From Jejuia pallidilutea (GTDB lineage Bacteria; Bacteroidota; Bacteroidia; Flavobacteriales; Flavobacteriaceae), in contig NZ_PVEO01000002.1 in the NCBI RefSeq assembly GCF_002973595.1, positions 524,379 to 588,378 of the forward strand: DNA of 64,000 nt, read 5' to 3'. The translations under genes and the position numbers were made by a program. Within the stretch, counting starts at the first letter, position 1. Every line of letters starts with the position of its first letter. Shown here one piece after another: positions 36,298 to 44,956 of the stretch. The notes beneath the pieces are model-generated. The model did not search any database. It was not told the origin of the DNA and was given only the letters and a program-made list of their open reading frames with translations.

Positions 36298-37728
36298 TTA
36301 TTTTGATAATGGCTTTGGGTTTTTAACAACTCCTGCTGGCCTAATATTGATTTTAAGTTTGTTTTCAAATTCGGTAGCTGCACTTCGTAGCCGCGTCTCA
36401 ATATCGGGGTGTGCGGCTATTATATTTTTTGTTTCGCTAATATCATCTTCTAAATTATAAAGAGCAGGCGACTCTTTTCCAGCGATACGGAGCTTCCATT
36501 TTCCAGATCTAACTGCTTGTAAAATGTTTTTATTGTAATAATAAAACACCTCATGTGGGCTTTTGCTTTTGCCTTGCAATACCGAAAAAACATCTTTCCC
36601 GTCTAAAACGCGATCCGTTGGCATTTCTGCACTAGCCAACTTTGTAAAAGTGGGTAGTAAGTCCATGGCTGTTAACAATTCATTAGTTACTGATCCTGCA
36701 GGAATTTTACCTGGCCACCATACAACAGTTGGCATACGCATACCACCTTCAAACGTACTCCCTTTTTTGCCTTTTAAAGGAGCTGCGCTTCCTACCATAG
36801 GGCCATTATCTGAGGTGAAAATCACAAAGGTGTTTTCATCTAATCCGTTTGTTCTTAATGCTTCTAATATTTGACCAACCGACCAATCAATTTCAGCAAT
36901 GGTTTGCGGATAAATTTTGTCTCTTGTTTTATAATCAACGCTTTCTCCTTCATTTTTTAATATGGCTTTCACATCTTCTGGTGCGTTTTTCATAAATTCA
37001 GGGGAAGCCAACATCGGACGATGCGGACTTGTGTGTGGCATGTAAACAAAGAAAGGTTCATCTTTATGCTGTTCAATAAAACTCAATGTTCTTTCGGTTA
37101 TTCTCTTAATCAGGTAATCGGCATCAGGGTCTAATTCTACAACCGTTTCACCATCCAATAATGGAAGCGATGGAAAATTGAATTTTTTTTGATTGCCATG
37201 GAAGGGATGAATATCGTGACTATAGGGAATACCAAAAAATTCGTCGAACCCTTGTTTTGTAGGAAGAAATTCCGGTTGATCGCCCAAATGCCATTTACCA
37301 AACATACCTGTTTTATATCCGGCAGATTTTAATACTTCTGCAATGGTTACCTCATTTGGATTTAATCCTAAAGAATCTGCAGCAAGTAATACGCGTTTTG
37401 CCATTCCTATTCTTTTGGGATAACTGCCTGTCATTAAAGCTGCCCTAGATGGGGTACAAAATGGTGCCGCCACATAAAAACTTGTTAATTTGGCGCCCTC
37501 GGCAGCCATTTTATCTATTTCTGGTGTATTTACATGAGTGCCCCCAAAACAACTTAAATCTGCATACCCTTGATCATCTGTAAATATGATGATGAAATTG
37601 GGTTTACTTATTTTCTCTTTGGTTTTTTGTGAATATGCTACAGATAAGGAAAAGCACACAAAGAAACATACAAAATAGACTGAGCTATTCGTAAATACTT
37701 TGGCTTTTTTATGTATTGTATGTAACAC
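36298..37728 (-). CDS. S1-type sulfatase, first gene of the cluster
   Basis: A 476-residue secreted sulfatase with a long signal region (about 1-33, ending SVAYSQ). The metal motif is IIIFTDDQGYADLSCFGG; the formylglycine motif is CTPSR (Cys91), followed by AALMTGSYPKR. GKWHLGDQPEFLPTKQGFDEF and TSDNGPM are present. It is a paralogue of the sulfatase at 31326 (same PYSHDI and DYLIKRITER segments). As the most upstream gene of the 28-kb minus-strand block, it should lie nearest the promoter; a 248-bp region separates it from lutC. A shorter start within the signal region cannot be excluded. Confidence 0.93.
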   Translation of the reverse strand: MLHTIHKKAKVFTNSSVYFVCFFVCFSLSVAYSQKTKEKISKPNFIIIFTDDQGYADLSCFGGTHVNTPEIDKMAAEGAKLTSFYVAAPFCTPSRAALMTGSYPKRIGMAKRVLLAADSLGLNPNEVTIAEVLKSAGYKTGMFGKWHLGDQPEFLPTKQGFDEFFGIPYSHDIHPFHGNQKKFNFPSLPLLDGETVVELDPDADYLIKRITERTLSFIEQHKDEPFFVYMPHTSPHRPMLASPEFMKNAPEDVKAILKNEGESVDYKTRDKIYPQTIAEIDWSVGQILEALRTNGLDENTFVIFTSDNGPMVGSAAPLKGKKGSTFEGGMRMPTVVWWPGKIPAGSVTNELLTAMDLLPTFTKLASAEMPTDRVLDGKDVFSVLQGKSKSPHEVFYYYNKNILQAVRSGKWKLRIAGKESPALYNLEDDISETKNIIAAHPDIETRLRSAATEFENKLKINIRPAGVVKNPKPLSK

Positions 37729-37922
37729 CTACCTATTGCTTGTTTATTCAAAATTTCAACACTTTAAGCTTACTTGTTGATTATATGTTTTACTATACAC
37801 AATGGTAAATTACTTTAAAGTCTATTTTTAACGATTTTGAATCATCTCATAATACTTTCATAGCGAAAGAAATACCACTAAATTAGCTAAAAACAGTTGC
37901 AATGAGCGTTTTTCACACCATA

Positions 37923-37930
37923 CAAATTTA
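37923..37930 (-). promoter_or_regulatory. candidate -7 box for the sulfatase/GH cluster
   Basis: The minus strand reads TAAATTTG, a perfect TAnnTTTG, about 195 bp upstream of the first sulfatase in the 248-bp gap after lutC. No TTG lies at the proper upstream distance. The rest of the gap holds no gene that I can see. If real, the leader would be long enough for post-transcriptional control. Confidence 0.3.
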
Positions 37931-37976
37931 AAACCTCACAAAGATTTATTTTAACACCTATTGTTTATCCCTTAAT

Positions 37977-38570
37977 TTAGTTTTCCTTTAGAAATACAGA
38001 CAAACTTAACGCACCATGTGCTCCTATAACTAATGACTGTTCAATGTCTGCTGTTTTAGAAGGTCCAGAAATGAACACACCAAAATCTGTATCGTTAGAT
38101 GATAATTTTTTATAAGCTTGGTGCATGAACGTAACAATAGAGTCTTTGTTGAGTACTAAAACCAAATGTTTTGCTATAAAAGGTAAAACCCGCATAGGCA
38201 ACTGAGAATCGGCAACCCAAATTGCACCATTTTCAGCTACTCCAAAACTGCTTTCTAAAACCAATACATCTAAATCTTCCAAATCATGAGGTTTGTTTAT
38301 CTTCTCTATATTTAAAGTATTGAAATTTTTGGTGTGTTTTAGTGTTGAAAAATTAACTTTTCCATCGGGGAACATGGATTTTACCTTACTAATAACATCA
38401 TCATCCGAAGTAGCTTCAAATACATTACCTCCTGCTGTTTCTACTTTCAGAGTAAATTCACTTAATATATTTCTTGAATCATCAAAAACACTTACATCTA
38501 TTTTTGGCAATGCAATAGCTTCTGGTTTATTTGCTTTAGCGCGTTTTAGAATATAATCTCTACTGCTCAT
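37977..38570 (-). CDS. lutC: lactate utilization protein C
   Basis: The LUD-domain subunit of the LutABC iron-sulfur complex that oxidises L-lactate to pyruvate. With the start at 38570 it is about 197 residues. MSSRDYILKRAKANKPEA is the family N-terminus, and ISGPSKTADIEQSLVIGAHGA near the end is the LUD signature (GPSxTADIE..L..G.HGP, with Ala in place of Pro). The start overlaps the lutB stop by 11 bp; an upstream Met at 38600 is less likely. In this window lactate would come from fucose-derived lactaldehyde. No T-run terminator is visible downstream. Confidence 0.92.
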   Translation of the reverse strand: MSSRDYILKRAKANKPEAIALPKIDVSVFDDSRNILSEFTLKVETAGGNVFEATSDDDVISKVKSMFPDGKVNFSTLKHTKNFNTLNIEKINKPHDLEDLDVLVLESSFGVAENGAIWVADSQLPMRVLPFIAKHLVLVLNKDSIVTFMHQAYKKLSSNDTDFGVFISGPSKTADIEQSLVIGAHGALSLSVFLKEN

Positions 38571-39930
38571 CTTTATTTCTTTTTTTATACCAGTCTTCAA
38601 AACTCTCTTTTGGCCCTAAAGGCAAATCTCTGGCTTTTCCCCAAACGTTTGGCTTGGAATTTATCATACCTTTAGGTAAATTTCTTAAAGACCAGCGTGC
38701 TACTTTCCCAACCTTATCAAATTGTGATGGTTTAGAAAAAATATTTCCCATCATTTTCATTGACGTTTTTTTAATAAAAGGTTGTGGTGTTTCTTTAGTT
38801 ATAATTTGGCGCCATTTATAAAGCTGTGTATGTATATCGATTTTTACGGGACAAACATCAGAGCAAGAACCGCATAATGTGGAGGCAAATGGCAATGTGC
38901 TGTGTTTTTTTAAATCTTTTCCTGGTGAGAGAATAGAACCTATTGGTCCTGGAATTGTTGAATCGTAACTATGCCCACCACTACGCCTGTAAATTGGGCA
39001 GGTATTCATGCAAGCACCACACCTTATGCAATGTAATGAAGCTCTAAAATCTGGTCTGCTTAATTGCTCCGTTCTACCATTATCTACAATAACAATATGC
39101 ATCTTAGCTCCGTTTCGAGGTTTTTTAAAATGTGACGAATAGGTAGTAATATGTTGCCCTGTTGCGCTTCTGCCAAGTAATCTTAAAAAAACACCCAAAT
39201 GCTCTTGTTTGGGTATTAGTTTTTCTATGCCCATACAAGCAATGTGTACGGGAGCTAAATGCACACCCATATCGGCATTTCCTTCGTTTGTACACACTAC
39301 AAATCCGCCTGTATCTGCAACGGCAAAATTAACACCTGTTATGGCTGCATCTGCTTGAATGAATTTTTCTCTTAAATGTTTACGAGCTTCTCCTGTTAAA
39401 TATTGAGGATCTCCATCACAGGGTTTGGTACCTAAATGTTCTTGAAATAAAACATCTACTTCTTCCTTTTTTTTGTGAATTGCTGGTAATACAATATGGC
39501 TTGGTGGCTCTTTTGCTAATTGTACAATACGTTCACCCAAATCGGTATCAATAACCTCAATATCATTAGCTTCTAAAAATGGGTTTAGATGGCATTCTTC
39601 AGTAAGCATAGATTTGCTTTTTACTACTTTTTTAGCATTATGCGCTTTTAAAATGCTTTGTACTATTTTATTATGCTCGTCTGCATCTGCAGCCCAATGT
39701 ACTTGAACCCCGTTTTTTATAGCATTTTCTTCAAATTGAATTAAATAAGTGTCTAGGTTTGATAAAGTATGTGCTTTTATACCATGACCTAAATTACGCA
39801 GTTCTTCCCACCCTTTTACAGAGTGTGCAGATTTATCGCGTTTATGGCGAACAAACCAAAGCGCCTTATCATGCCAATTAACTTTCTTTTCGTCTTTATT
39901 AAATATTGTTGCCGCTTTTGAATGACTCAT
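38560..39930 (-). CDS. lutB: lactate utilization iron-sulfur protein B
   Basis: A 456-residue iron-sulfur subunit of LutABC. An N-terminal LUD domain (about 60-290) includes VHWAADADEHNKIV and ITGVNFAVADTGGFVVCTNEGNAD. Two 4Fe-4S clusters follow: CIRCGACMNTCPIYR (about 305-319) and CGSCSDVCPVKID (about 355-367). A C-terminal helical region follows. The length fits the family (about 460-480). It lies between lutA (11 bp) and lutC (11-bp overlap), the standard order. It acts in the cytoplasm or at the membrane, feeding electrons to the respiratory chain. Confidence 0.95.
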   Translation of the reverse strand: MSHSKAATIFNKDEKKVNWHDKALWFVRHKRDKSAHSVKGWEELRNLGHGIKAHTLSNLDTYLIQFEENAIKNGVQVHWAADADEHNKIVQSILKAHNAKKVVKSKSMLTEECHLNPFLEANDIEVIDTDLGERIVQLAKEPPSHIVLPAIHKKKEEVDVLFQEHLGTKPCDGDPQYLTGEARKHLREKFIQADAAITGVNFAVADTGGFVVCTNEGNADMGVHLAPVHIACMGIEKLIPKQEHLGVFLRLLGRSATGQHITTYSSHFKKPRNGAKMHIVIVDNGRTEQLSRPDFRASLHCIRCGACMNTCPIYRRSGGHSYDSTIPGPIGSILSPGKDLKKHSTLPFASTLCGSCSDVCPVKIDIHTQLYKWRQIITKETPQPFIKKTSMKMMGNIFSKPSQFDKVGKVARWSLRNLPKGMINSKPNVWGKARDLPLGPKESFEDWYKKRNKDEQ

Positions 39931-39941
39931 CTTCTTTTAAT

Positions 39942-40679
39942 TCAATTTACACTATTTAAAATTTCAGCAATATGAAGTATTTTTAAAGGTTGTTTATTTC
40001 TGGTAACCAAGCCTTCTAAATGCATTAAACAGGATGTATCTGTAGCTGTAATTACTTCCACGCCATTATCTAAATGGTCTTTTATTCTATCTTTTCCCAT
40101 TTTAACGGAAATAGCTTCCTCTGTAACAGCAAATGTACCTCCAAAACCACAACATTCATCTGCTCTGGTAAGCTCAATAACCTCTGTTCCTGATACTTCT
40201 TTTAGTAACTCGCCAATATATGAATACGCTTCAGTAACCTTTTCTGAACAAGACCCAAGCCTTAGCCCCCGTAAACCGTGGCAACTTTTATGAATTCCTA
40301 CTTTATATGGAAATTTAGCACCAACATTCTTTACTTTTAAAACATTTAAGATAAAGTCGCAAAGTTCGTAAACATTTTCACGCACTTTAACAACATCATC
40401 TGTTTGCGGTATAATATCATAGTGTTTTTTTACGTGGTATGCACAACTTCCTGAAGGTGTAACGATATAATCGAAGTCTTTAAAATTTGATACAAAATTA
40501 TTGCAACTCCCTACAGATTCGTATTCATAACCAGAATTTGCCATGGGTTGTCCGCAACATGTTTGTCCAAGAGGGTACATAACATCTACATTTAGCCTTT
40601 CTAAAAGTTCGAGTGTTGCTTTTCCTACCTGAGGGTATAGTTGGTTTATGTAGCAAGGAATAAATAGTCCTACTTTCAT
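39942..40679 (-). CDS. lutA: lactate utilization protein A
   Basis: A 245-residue subunit of LutABC with two cysteine-rich CCG domains: CCGQPMANSGY (about 41-51) and CCGFGGTFAVTEEA (about 178-191), each binding an Fe-S cluster. Family N-terminus MKVGLFIPCYINQLYPQVG is clear. The protein also belongs to the YkgE group. It follows fucP after 87 bp and precedes lutB after 11 bp. Given AldA and FucP upstream, its job is the last step of fucose carbon entering pyruvate: L-lactate oxidation. Confidence 0.95.
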   Translation of the reverse strand: MKVGLFIPCYINQLYPQVGKATLELLERLNVDVMYPLGQTCCGQPMANSGYEYESVGSCNNFVSNFKDFDYIVTPSGSCAYHVKKHYDIIPQTDDVVKVRENVYELCDFILNVLKVKNVGAKFPYKVGIHKSCHGLRGLRLGSCSEKVTEAYSYIGELLKEVSGTEVIELTRADECCGFGGTFAVTEEAISVKMGKDRIKDHLDNGVEVITATDTSCLMHLEGLVTRNKQPLKILHIAEILNSVN

Positions 40680-40766
40680 TTTTAATATTTTAATTTATTT
40701 GGCAATAGCAATAAAAACACACTATTGTAAAAAAGCTCTTAATCTTAGTTTTTATTATGTTTTCAA

Positions 40767-42068
40767 CTAATCGCTATGAACCTTAAGTGTTCTATAACCA
40801 TAAACTGCGATGAAAGAAAAGCATAGTAAAGGTAATATAAATGAAGCATTTACAGCGGCAAATGACCCTACTGTTTTCATATCTATTATGGTACCTTGTA
40901 AAATAGGCATTAACGCGCCCCCTACAATAGCCATTACCAAACCTGCTGCTCCTAGTGTAGAGTCTTCTTCACTTAAGCCGTTTAGCGCAATACCGTAAAT
41001 AGTTGGGAACATTAATGACATAAAAGCCGAAGTTGCAACTAGTAAATATAGCCCCATCATACCTTCAATTAATATAACACCCGAAATTGTTACCATAGCG
41101 CACAAGGCAAATATGGTAAGTAGTTTTCTAGAATTTACATATTTCATTAAAAACGTACTTATAAATCTACTTGATAGGAATATAGCCATTGCTACAATGT
41201 TATAATTCTGTGCTGTAGCTTTAGATATTCCTAAATTATCGGCATATTGAATAATAAACGTCCAACACATAATTTGTGCAGCTACATAAAATAACTGTGC
41301 AAAAACCCCTTCTCTATATTTCGCATTTTTAAACAATCTCTTAAAGGAATCGGCGGCAGGCCCCTGTTTGTCGTTCTTAGTGCGTTTTGGCATTTTAGCT
41401 AATGAAATAATAATAAACATTATAATAACCACAACACCAAGAATAACATATGGGTTTCTAATAATTGCTAAGTCGTTTGTTCTTATTACTGCTTTTTGAG
41501 CTTCATTTAAGCCTGTAAAGATTAATTCGCCCATTTCGTTTCTTTTATCAGAATCTAAAGCAGTAAGAATAAATTTTGAAGCTACAAACATTCCAAAAAG
41601 AGAGCCAATAGGATTAAATGCTTGGGCCAAATTTAAACGTCTTGTAGCTGTTCGCTCGTCTCCCATTGATAAGATGTAAGGATTTGCTGTTGTTTCTAAG
41701 AAAGCTAATCCGAATGTTAAGATATAAAGCGATACTAAAAAGAACCCGAACACCTCGTAACTAGCTGCCGGATAAAATAATAATGCGCCAAACGCGTAAA
41801 GCCCAAGCCCCAATAAAATACCTTTTTTATAACTGTATTTTCTAACAAAAAGTGCTGCGGGTATGGCCATAGTTGCGTAACCACCATAAAACGCAAATTG
41901 AACTAACGCTGCTTTTGCAGTAGAAATTTCCATTACAGTACCAAATGCAGCAACCATTGGGTTTGTAATATCATTTGCAAAGCCCCATAGCGCAAATAAT
42001 GATGTTATTAAGATAAACGGTACTAAAACCTCTTTTGATACTACAGGTACTTTTTCTTTACTATTCAT
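40767..42068 (-). CDS. fucP: L-fucose:H+ symporter (MFS, FucP family)
   Basis: A 433-residue inner-membrane transporter with about 12 hydrophobic segments. FucP features include LWGFANDITNPMVAAF near residues 23-38, GILLGLGLYAFGALLFYPAA, ETTANPYIL and FNPIGSLFGMFVASK. The cytosolic loop (KMPKRTKNDKQGPAADSF, about 225-242) divides the two halves. Members carry L-fucose, or glucose/galactose (GluP) in relatives; the FucI/AldA context favours L-fucose. A strong hairpin upstream (42099-42151) separates it from aldA, so its expression may be set independently. Confidence 0.92.
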   Translation of the reverse strand: MNSKEKVPVVSKEVLVPFILITSLFALWGFANDITNPMVAAFGTVMEISTAKAALVQFAFYGGYATMAIPAALFVRKYSYKKGILLGLGLYAFGALLFYPAASYEVFGFFLVSLYILTFGLAFLETTANPYILSMGDERTATRRLNLAQAFNPIGSLFGMFVASKFILTALDSDKRNEMGELIFTGLNEAQKAVIRTNDLAIIRNPYVILGVVVIIMFIIISLAKMPKRTKNDKQGPAADSFKRLFKNAKYREGVFAQLFYVAAQIMCWTFIIQYADNLGISKATAQNYNIVAMAIFLSSRFISTFLMKYVNSRKLLTIFALCAMVTISGVILIEGMMGLYLLVATSAFMSLMFPTIYGIALNGLSEEDSTLGAAGLVMAIVGGALMPILQGTIIDMKTVGSFAAVNASFILPLLCFSFIAVYGYRTLKVHSD

Positions 42069-42098
42069 TTTTTTGTTTTACTGCTTTAATAACATCTT

Positions 42099-42151
42099 AA
42101 AAAAAAGCATACTATATTTTAGATAAATTACTTTACTATATAGTATGCTTT
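42099..42151 (-). terminator. Rho-independent terminator between aldA and fucP
   Basis: On the minus strand AAAGCATACTATA and TATAGTATGCTTT (42139-42151 and 42104-42116) form a 13-bp stem around a 22-nt loop, continuing into a T-run (42106-42099). It lies 36 bp after the aldA stop and 30 bp before the fucP start. Partial read-through would lower fucP and lut mRNA relative to aldA. Confidence 0.75.
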
Positions 42152-42187
42152 ACTGATTAAAACAAATTACTTATTACTTGTGTCTAT

Positions 42188-43627
42188 TTATTGGTACTGT
42201 GCATACACAACCTTAGTTTGAAGGTATTCCTCCATACCGTGTTTTCCATCTGCACCTCCTATACCTGATTTTTTCCAACCTGCATGAAACCCTTGTATGG
42301 CCTCGAAATGCTCTCTATTTACGTAAGTTTCCCCAAATTCTAATTGATCGCATGCGTGCATAACTTTATTAAAATTCTCTGAAAAAATAGAGGATGTTAA
42401 ACCATATTCACAATCATTTGCTAATGCAATAGCTTCATCTAAGGTTCCAAACTTCATAACTGGAAGCACAGGGCCAAAAACCTCTTCTTGAATAATTTGC
42501 ATATCCTGTTTTACATTGGTAAGCAATGTTGGCTGGTAAAAATACCCCCTGTCGTGATTTGCCGAACGAGCGCCACCAAGAACAACTTCTGCGCCTTCTT
42601 TCTTAGCAAACTCAACCATCTCCTCTACTTTGTCTATTTGATCTTTAGACACCATGCTACTCATATCTGGATTGTTTTCAGAAAAAGCATCTTCCACTTT
42701 AACTTCAGACATTCTTTTTGTTACTTTATCCATAAACTCATCATAAATAGAATCTTCTACATAAACACGTTCTGCACAATTACAAACTTGTCCACTAAAA
42801 ATTACTCTAGAGTTTACCACAGCATTTACAGCTAAATCTAAGTTAGCGTCTGCACAAACAATAGCTGGTGCTTTACCGCCTAACTCTAAAGATACTTTTG
42901 TGATGTTTTCTGCTGCTGCTTCCATAATTTTTTGACCAGCACCAACACTTCCTGTTAAACTAATGATACCAGTTATTGGGCTTTTACAAAGTGCGTTACC
43001 AACAATACTACCTTTACCGCATACAAAATTTAATACCCCAGCAGGAACATTTATACTTTCTATAAGTTTAGCAAATTCCATAACTGTATTTGGCGCCACA
43101 GAACTAGGGTTAATTATACAGGTATTACCCGTTACTAATGAAGGTGCAATTTTACGAGCCATTACAAAAAACGGAAAATTCCATGGTAAAATACCCACAG
43201 CTACACCAATAGGAGCTTTATGTAAAAAAATATGTTCTTTTTTACGATCACTTTGAATAATTTCTCCTTCTATACGTCTAGCCCAACCTGCATTATAATC
43301 AAAATAATCTGCTGTAACATCTATTTCTACCTGTGCCAAACCTATTACTTTAGCTTGTTCTTTTGCTAATGTTTCAGCCAAAAACACTCTATTGTCTCTA
43401 ATTACATCGGCCATTTTATGCAAGTAATTAGCTCTTTCAACAGCTGTTAGCGATTTCCAACCGTGTTGTGCTGCTTTTGCTGCTTCTAGAGATTGGTTAG
43501 CATCTTCAACAGAGCCTTTTGGTATAACCGACAAGACTTCTTCGGTACATGGGTTTAACACCTCTATAGTGTCTGTAGAGGTAGATTTTACAAATCTTCC
43601 ATTAATGTATTGATTAAATTCTTTCAT
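42188..43627 (-). CDS. aldA: lactaldehyde dehydrogenase, aldehyde dehydrogenase family
   Basis: A 479-residue NAD-dependent aldehyde dehydrogenase converting L-lactaldehyde to L-lactate. The ALDH set is complete: LPWNFPFF (148-155), LTGSVGAGQKIME (cofactor), the general base Glu248 in SLELGGKAP and the catalytic Cys282 in FSGQVCNCAERVYVED. The GQVCNCAERVYV form is the one found in E. coli AldA. The length (479) equals AldA. It sits between the AraC regulator and FucP. The 3' end is followed by a strong hairpin. Confidence 0.93.
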   Translation of the reverse strand: MKEFNQYINGRFVKSTSTDTIEVLNPCTEEVLSVIPKGSVEDANQSLEAAKAAQHGWKSLTAVERANYLHKMADVIRDNRVFLAETLAKEQAKVIGLAQVEIDVTADYFDYNAGWARRIEGEIIQSDRKKEHIFLHKAPIGVAVGILPWNFPFFVMARKIAPSLVTGNTCIINPSSVAPNTVMEFAKLIESINVPAGVLNFVCGKGSIVGNALCKSPITGIISLTGSVGAGQKIMEAAAENITKVSLELGGKAPAIVCADANLDLAVNAVVNSRVIFSGQVCNCAERVYVEDSIYDEFMDKVTKRMSEVKVEDAFSENNPDMSSMVSKDQIDKVEEMVEFAKKEGAEVVLGGARSANHDRGYFYQPTLLTNVKQDMQIIQEEVFGPVLPVMKFGTLDEAIALANDCEYGLTSSIFSENFNKVMHACDQLEFGETYVNREHFEAIQGFHAGWKKSGIGGADGKHGMEEYLQTKVVYAQYQ

Positions 43628-43948
43628 GACTTATATAGTTTTTGATAGTTTTTAGATGATTTTAAATAAGCAACAAAAACATTACTTAATTAAGGTTTAA
43701 AATGCACCTATAAATTACAAAAAATAGAAGCTATTACTTTATTTTCACTGTAAAAATGAGATGCATACCACACAAAATTATACTATATCACTGTTAAATT
43801 TTTTATCCATATTAATCTACTTTATGTATAATTTAAACATAAGCTTATTGTATTGCTAGTATATTTAAAGAAACAAGTAAGTATTGATATAGTGTAATAG
43901 CCGTTTGAAGGCTAACAGTTTAAACCAAAATATAAGAAAGAAATAAAT
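43628..43948 (-). promoter_or_regulatory. 321-bp region between araC-type regulator and aldA
   Basis: No gene. The minus strand has a -7-like TAATTTTG at 43773-43780, about 145 bp before aldA. A 9-bp inverted repeat, ACTATATCA (43782-43790) and TGATATAGT (43885-43893), lies just upstream; these could be half-sites for the AraC-type regulator. Neither is supported by a -33 box. A weak 5-bp hairpin (TAGCC/GGCTA, near 43900) lies after the regulator gene. I see no other structure. Confidence 0.35.
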
Positions 43949-44848
43949 TTAAGTATATCCGCCCGATTTATATGCTGCTGGCGAAATTCCAGTAATAGAT
44001 TTAAAAACTCTTGAAAAATGATAACGGTCTGAAAAGCCCAAATTATGCGAAATACTTTCTATAGTTTCATTTGTATGTTCAAAAATCTCGCATGCTTTGG
44101 CTATTTTTCTGTTTTGAATAAAATTATGCAATGTAATATTCATTTCTTCTTTAAATAACCTTGCAAAGGAATTTGGAGCCATATTAACTAGAGCTGCCAG
44201 TTCTGGATTGCTTAATTTTCCATCAATATTTGCTTCAATAAACCTATGCACCTTCAATACCCTATCGTCTATATTTATAGTTTTCCATAATTCGGGGCCC
44301 ATATTAGAAATAACCTCTTTTATGAAAGATTGCAACTTTAGGTTGAAGGTTAACTTAAAATCATGGTTTTCAATCTTTAACCTATCTGTTAAATAAATCA
44401 ATCGGTCGTAAAGGTGGTTTGTCAATTCAATCTTAAAAATCCCAGGAAACACATTATCAAAAGGAGTGCCTAAATTAAAATGCGTAAAAAAATGGAGAAG
44501 GTATTTTTCTTTATAATGAGATTCGTTATGCTTTTCATTTAAATTTTTTCCTAAAACATGTATTCCAGAATTATATTTAGAATTATTTGTATATCGTGTT
44601 GAAAAGGAAGTAAAAGGAGAAATAACATATAAAAAGTTAGGAGTCATTTTATAAACATCATTTTGCAACTCTAATTCCCCTCCTTCATTTTTATTCCAAT
44701 ATATCCTCCAAAAAGGAAATACCATATCATGACAATCCCACAGTTCTAAGTACCAATACCTGCAACATAACAGCTTCAATTTCAAATCTATAAAGTTTTG
44801 TTTATTAGAAGACGGATCTCCTAATTCAATATTTTTTACAAATTTCAT
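43949..44848 (-). CDS. AraC family transcriptional regulator
   Basis: A 299-residue regulator. The N-terminal part (1-190) is a cupin-like sugar-sensing domain, typical of AraC proteins; the C-terminal 100 residues form a double helix-turn-helix: SNPELAALVNMAPNSFARLFKEEMN and ETIESISHNLGFSDRYHFSRVFKSITGISPAAY. It is divergent from the aldolase-fucI operon (108 bp apart) and upstream of aldA-fucP, so it is the natural regulator of fucose or lactaldehyde use (compare FucR of other Bacteroidota, though that is GntR-type). Ligand unknown. A -7 box lies upstream. Confidence 0.9.
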   Translation of the reverse strand: MKFVKNIELGDPSSNKQNFIDLKLKLLCCRYWYLELWDCHDMVFPFWRIYWNKNEGGELELQNDVYKMTPNFLYVISPFTSFSTRYTNNSKYNSGIHVLGKNLNEKHNESHYKEKYLLHFFTHFNLGTPFDNVFPGIFKIELTNHLYDRLIYLTDRLKIENHDFKLTFNLKLQSFIKEVISNMGPELWKTINIDDRVLKVHRFIEANIDGKLSNPELAALVNMAPNSFARLFKEEMNITLHNFIQNRKIAKACEIFEHTNETIESISHNLGFSDRYHFSRVFKSITGISPAAYKSGGYT

Positions 44849-44873
44849 TTAGGGGTTATGTTTAAATTATACA

Positions 44874-44881
44874 CAAATATA
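44874..44881 (-). promoter_or_regulatory. -7 element of the AraC-type regulator gene
   Basis: The minus strand reads TATATTTG, a perfect TAnnTTTG, 25 bp upstream of the regulator start at 44848. No proper -33 TTG. The same intergenic region must also hold the promoter of the divergent aldolase operon; TACATTTA (44918-44925, plus strand) is a possible -7 for it. Confidence 0.4.
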
Positions 44882-44956
44882 CAAATTTTGAATATCTGAT
44901 TTTAAGACAAGGTGCTATACATTTACACCATTATAATAATTAAACTAATTTTTGTT

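Noticed and set aside
36282..36401. 40-residue N-terminal extension of the GH97 protein
   Set aside because: It overlaps the end of the upstream sulfatase gene and would bury the lipoprotein signal that begins at 36281.
42488..42835. 115-residue plus-strand frame opposite aldA
   Set aside because: Antisense shadow of a conserved enzyme; composition (many Phe, Ile, His) is what the reverse of such a gene gives.
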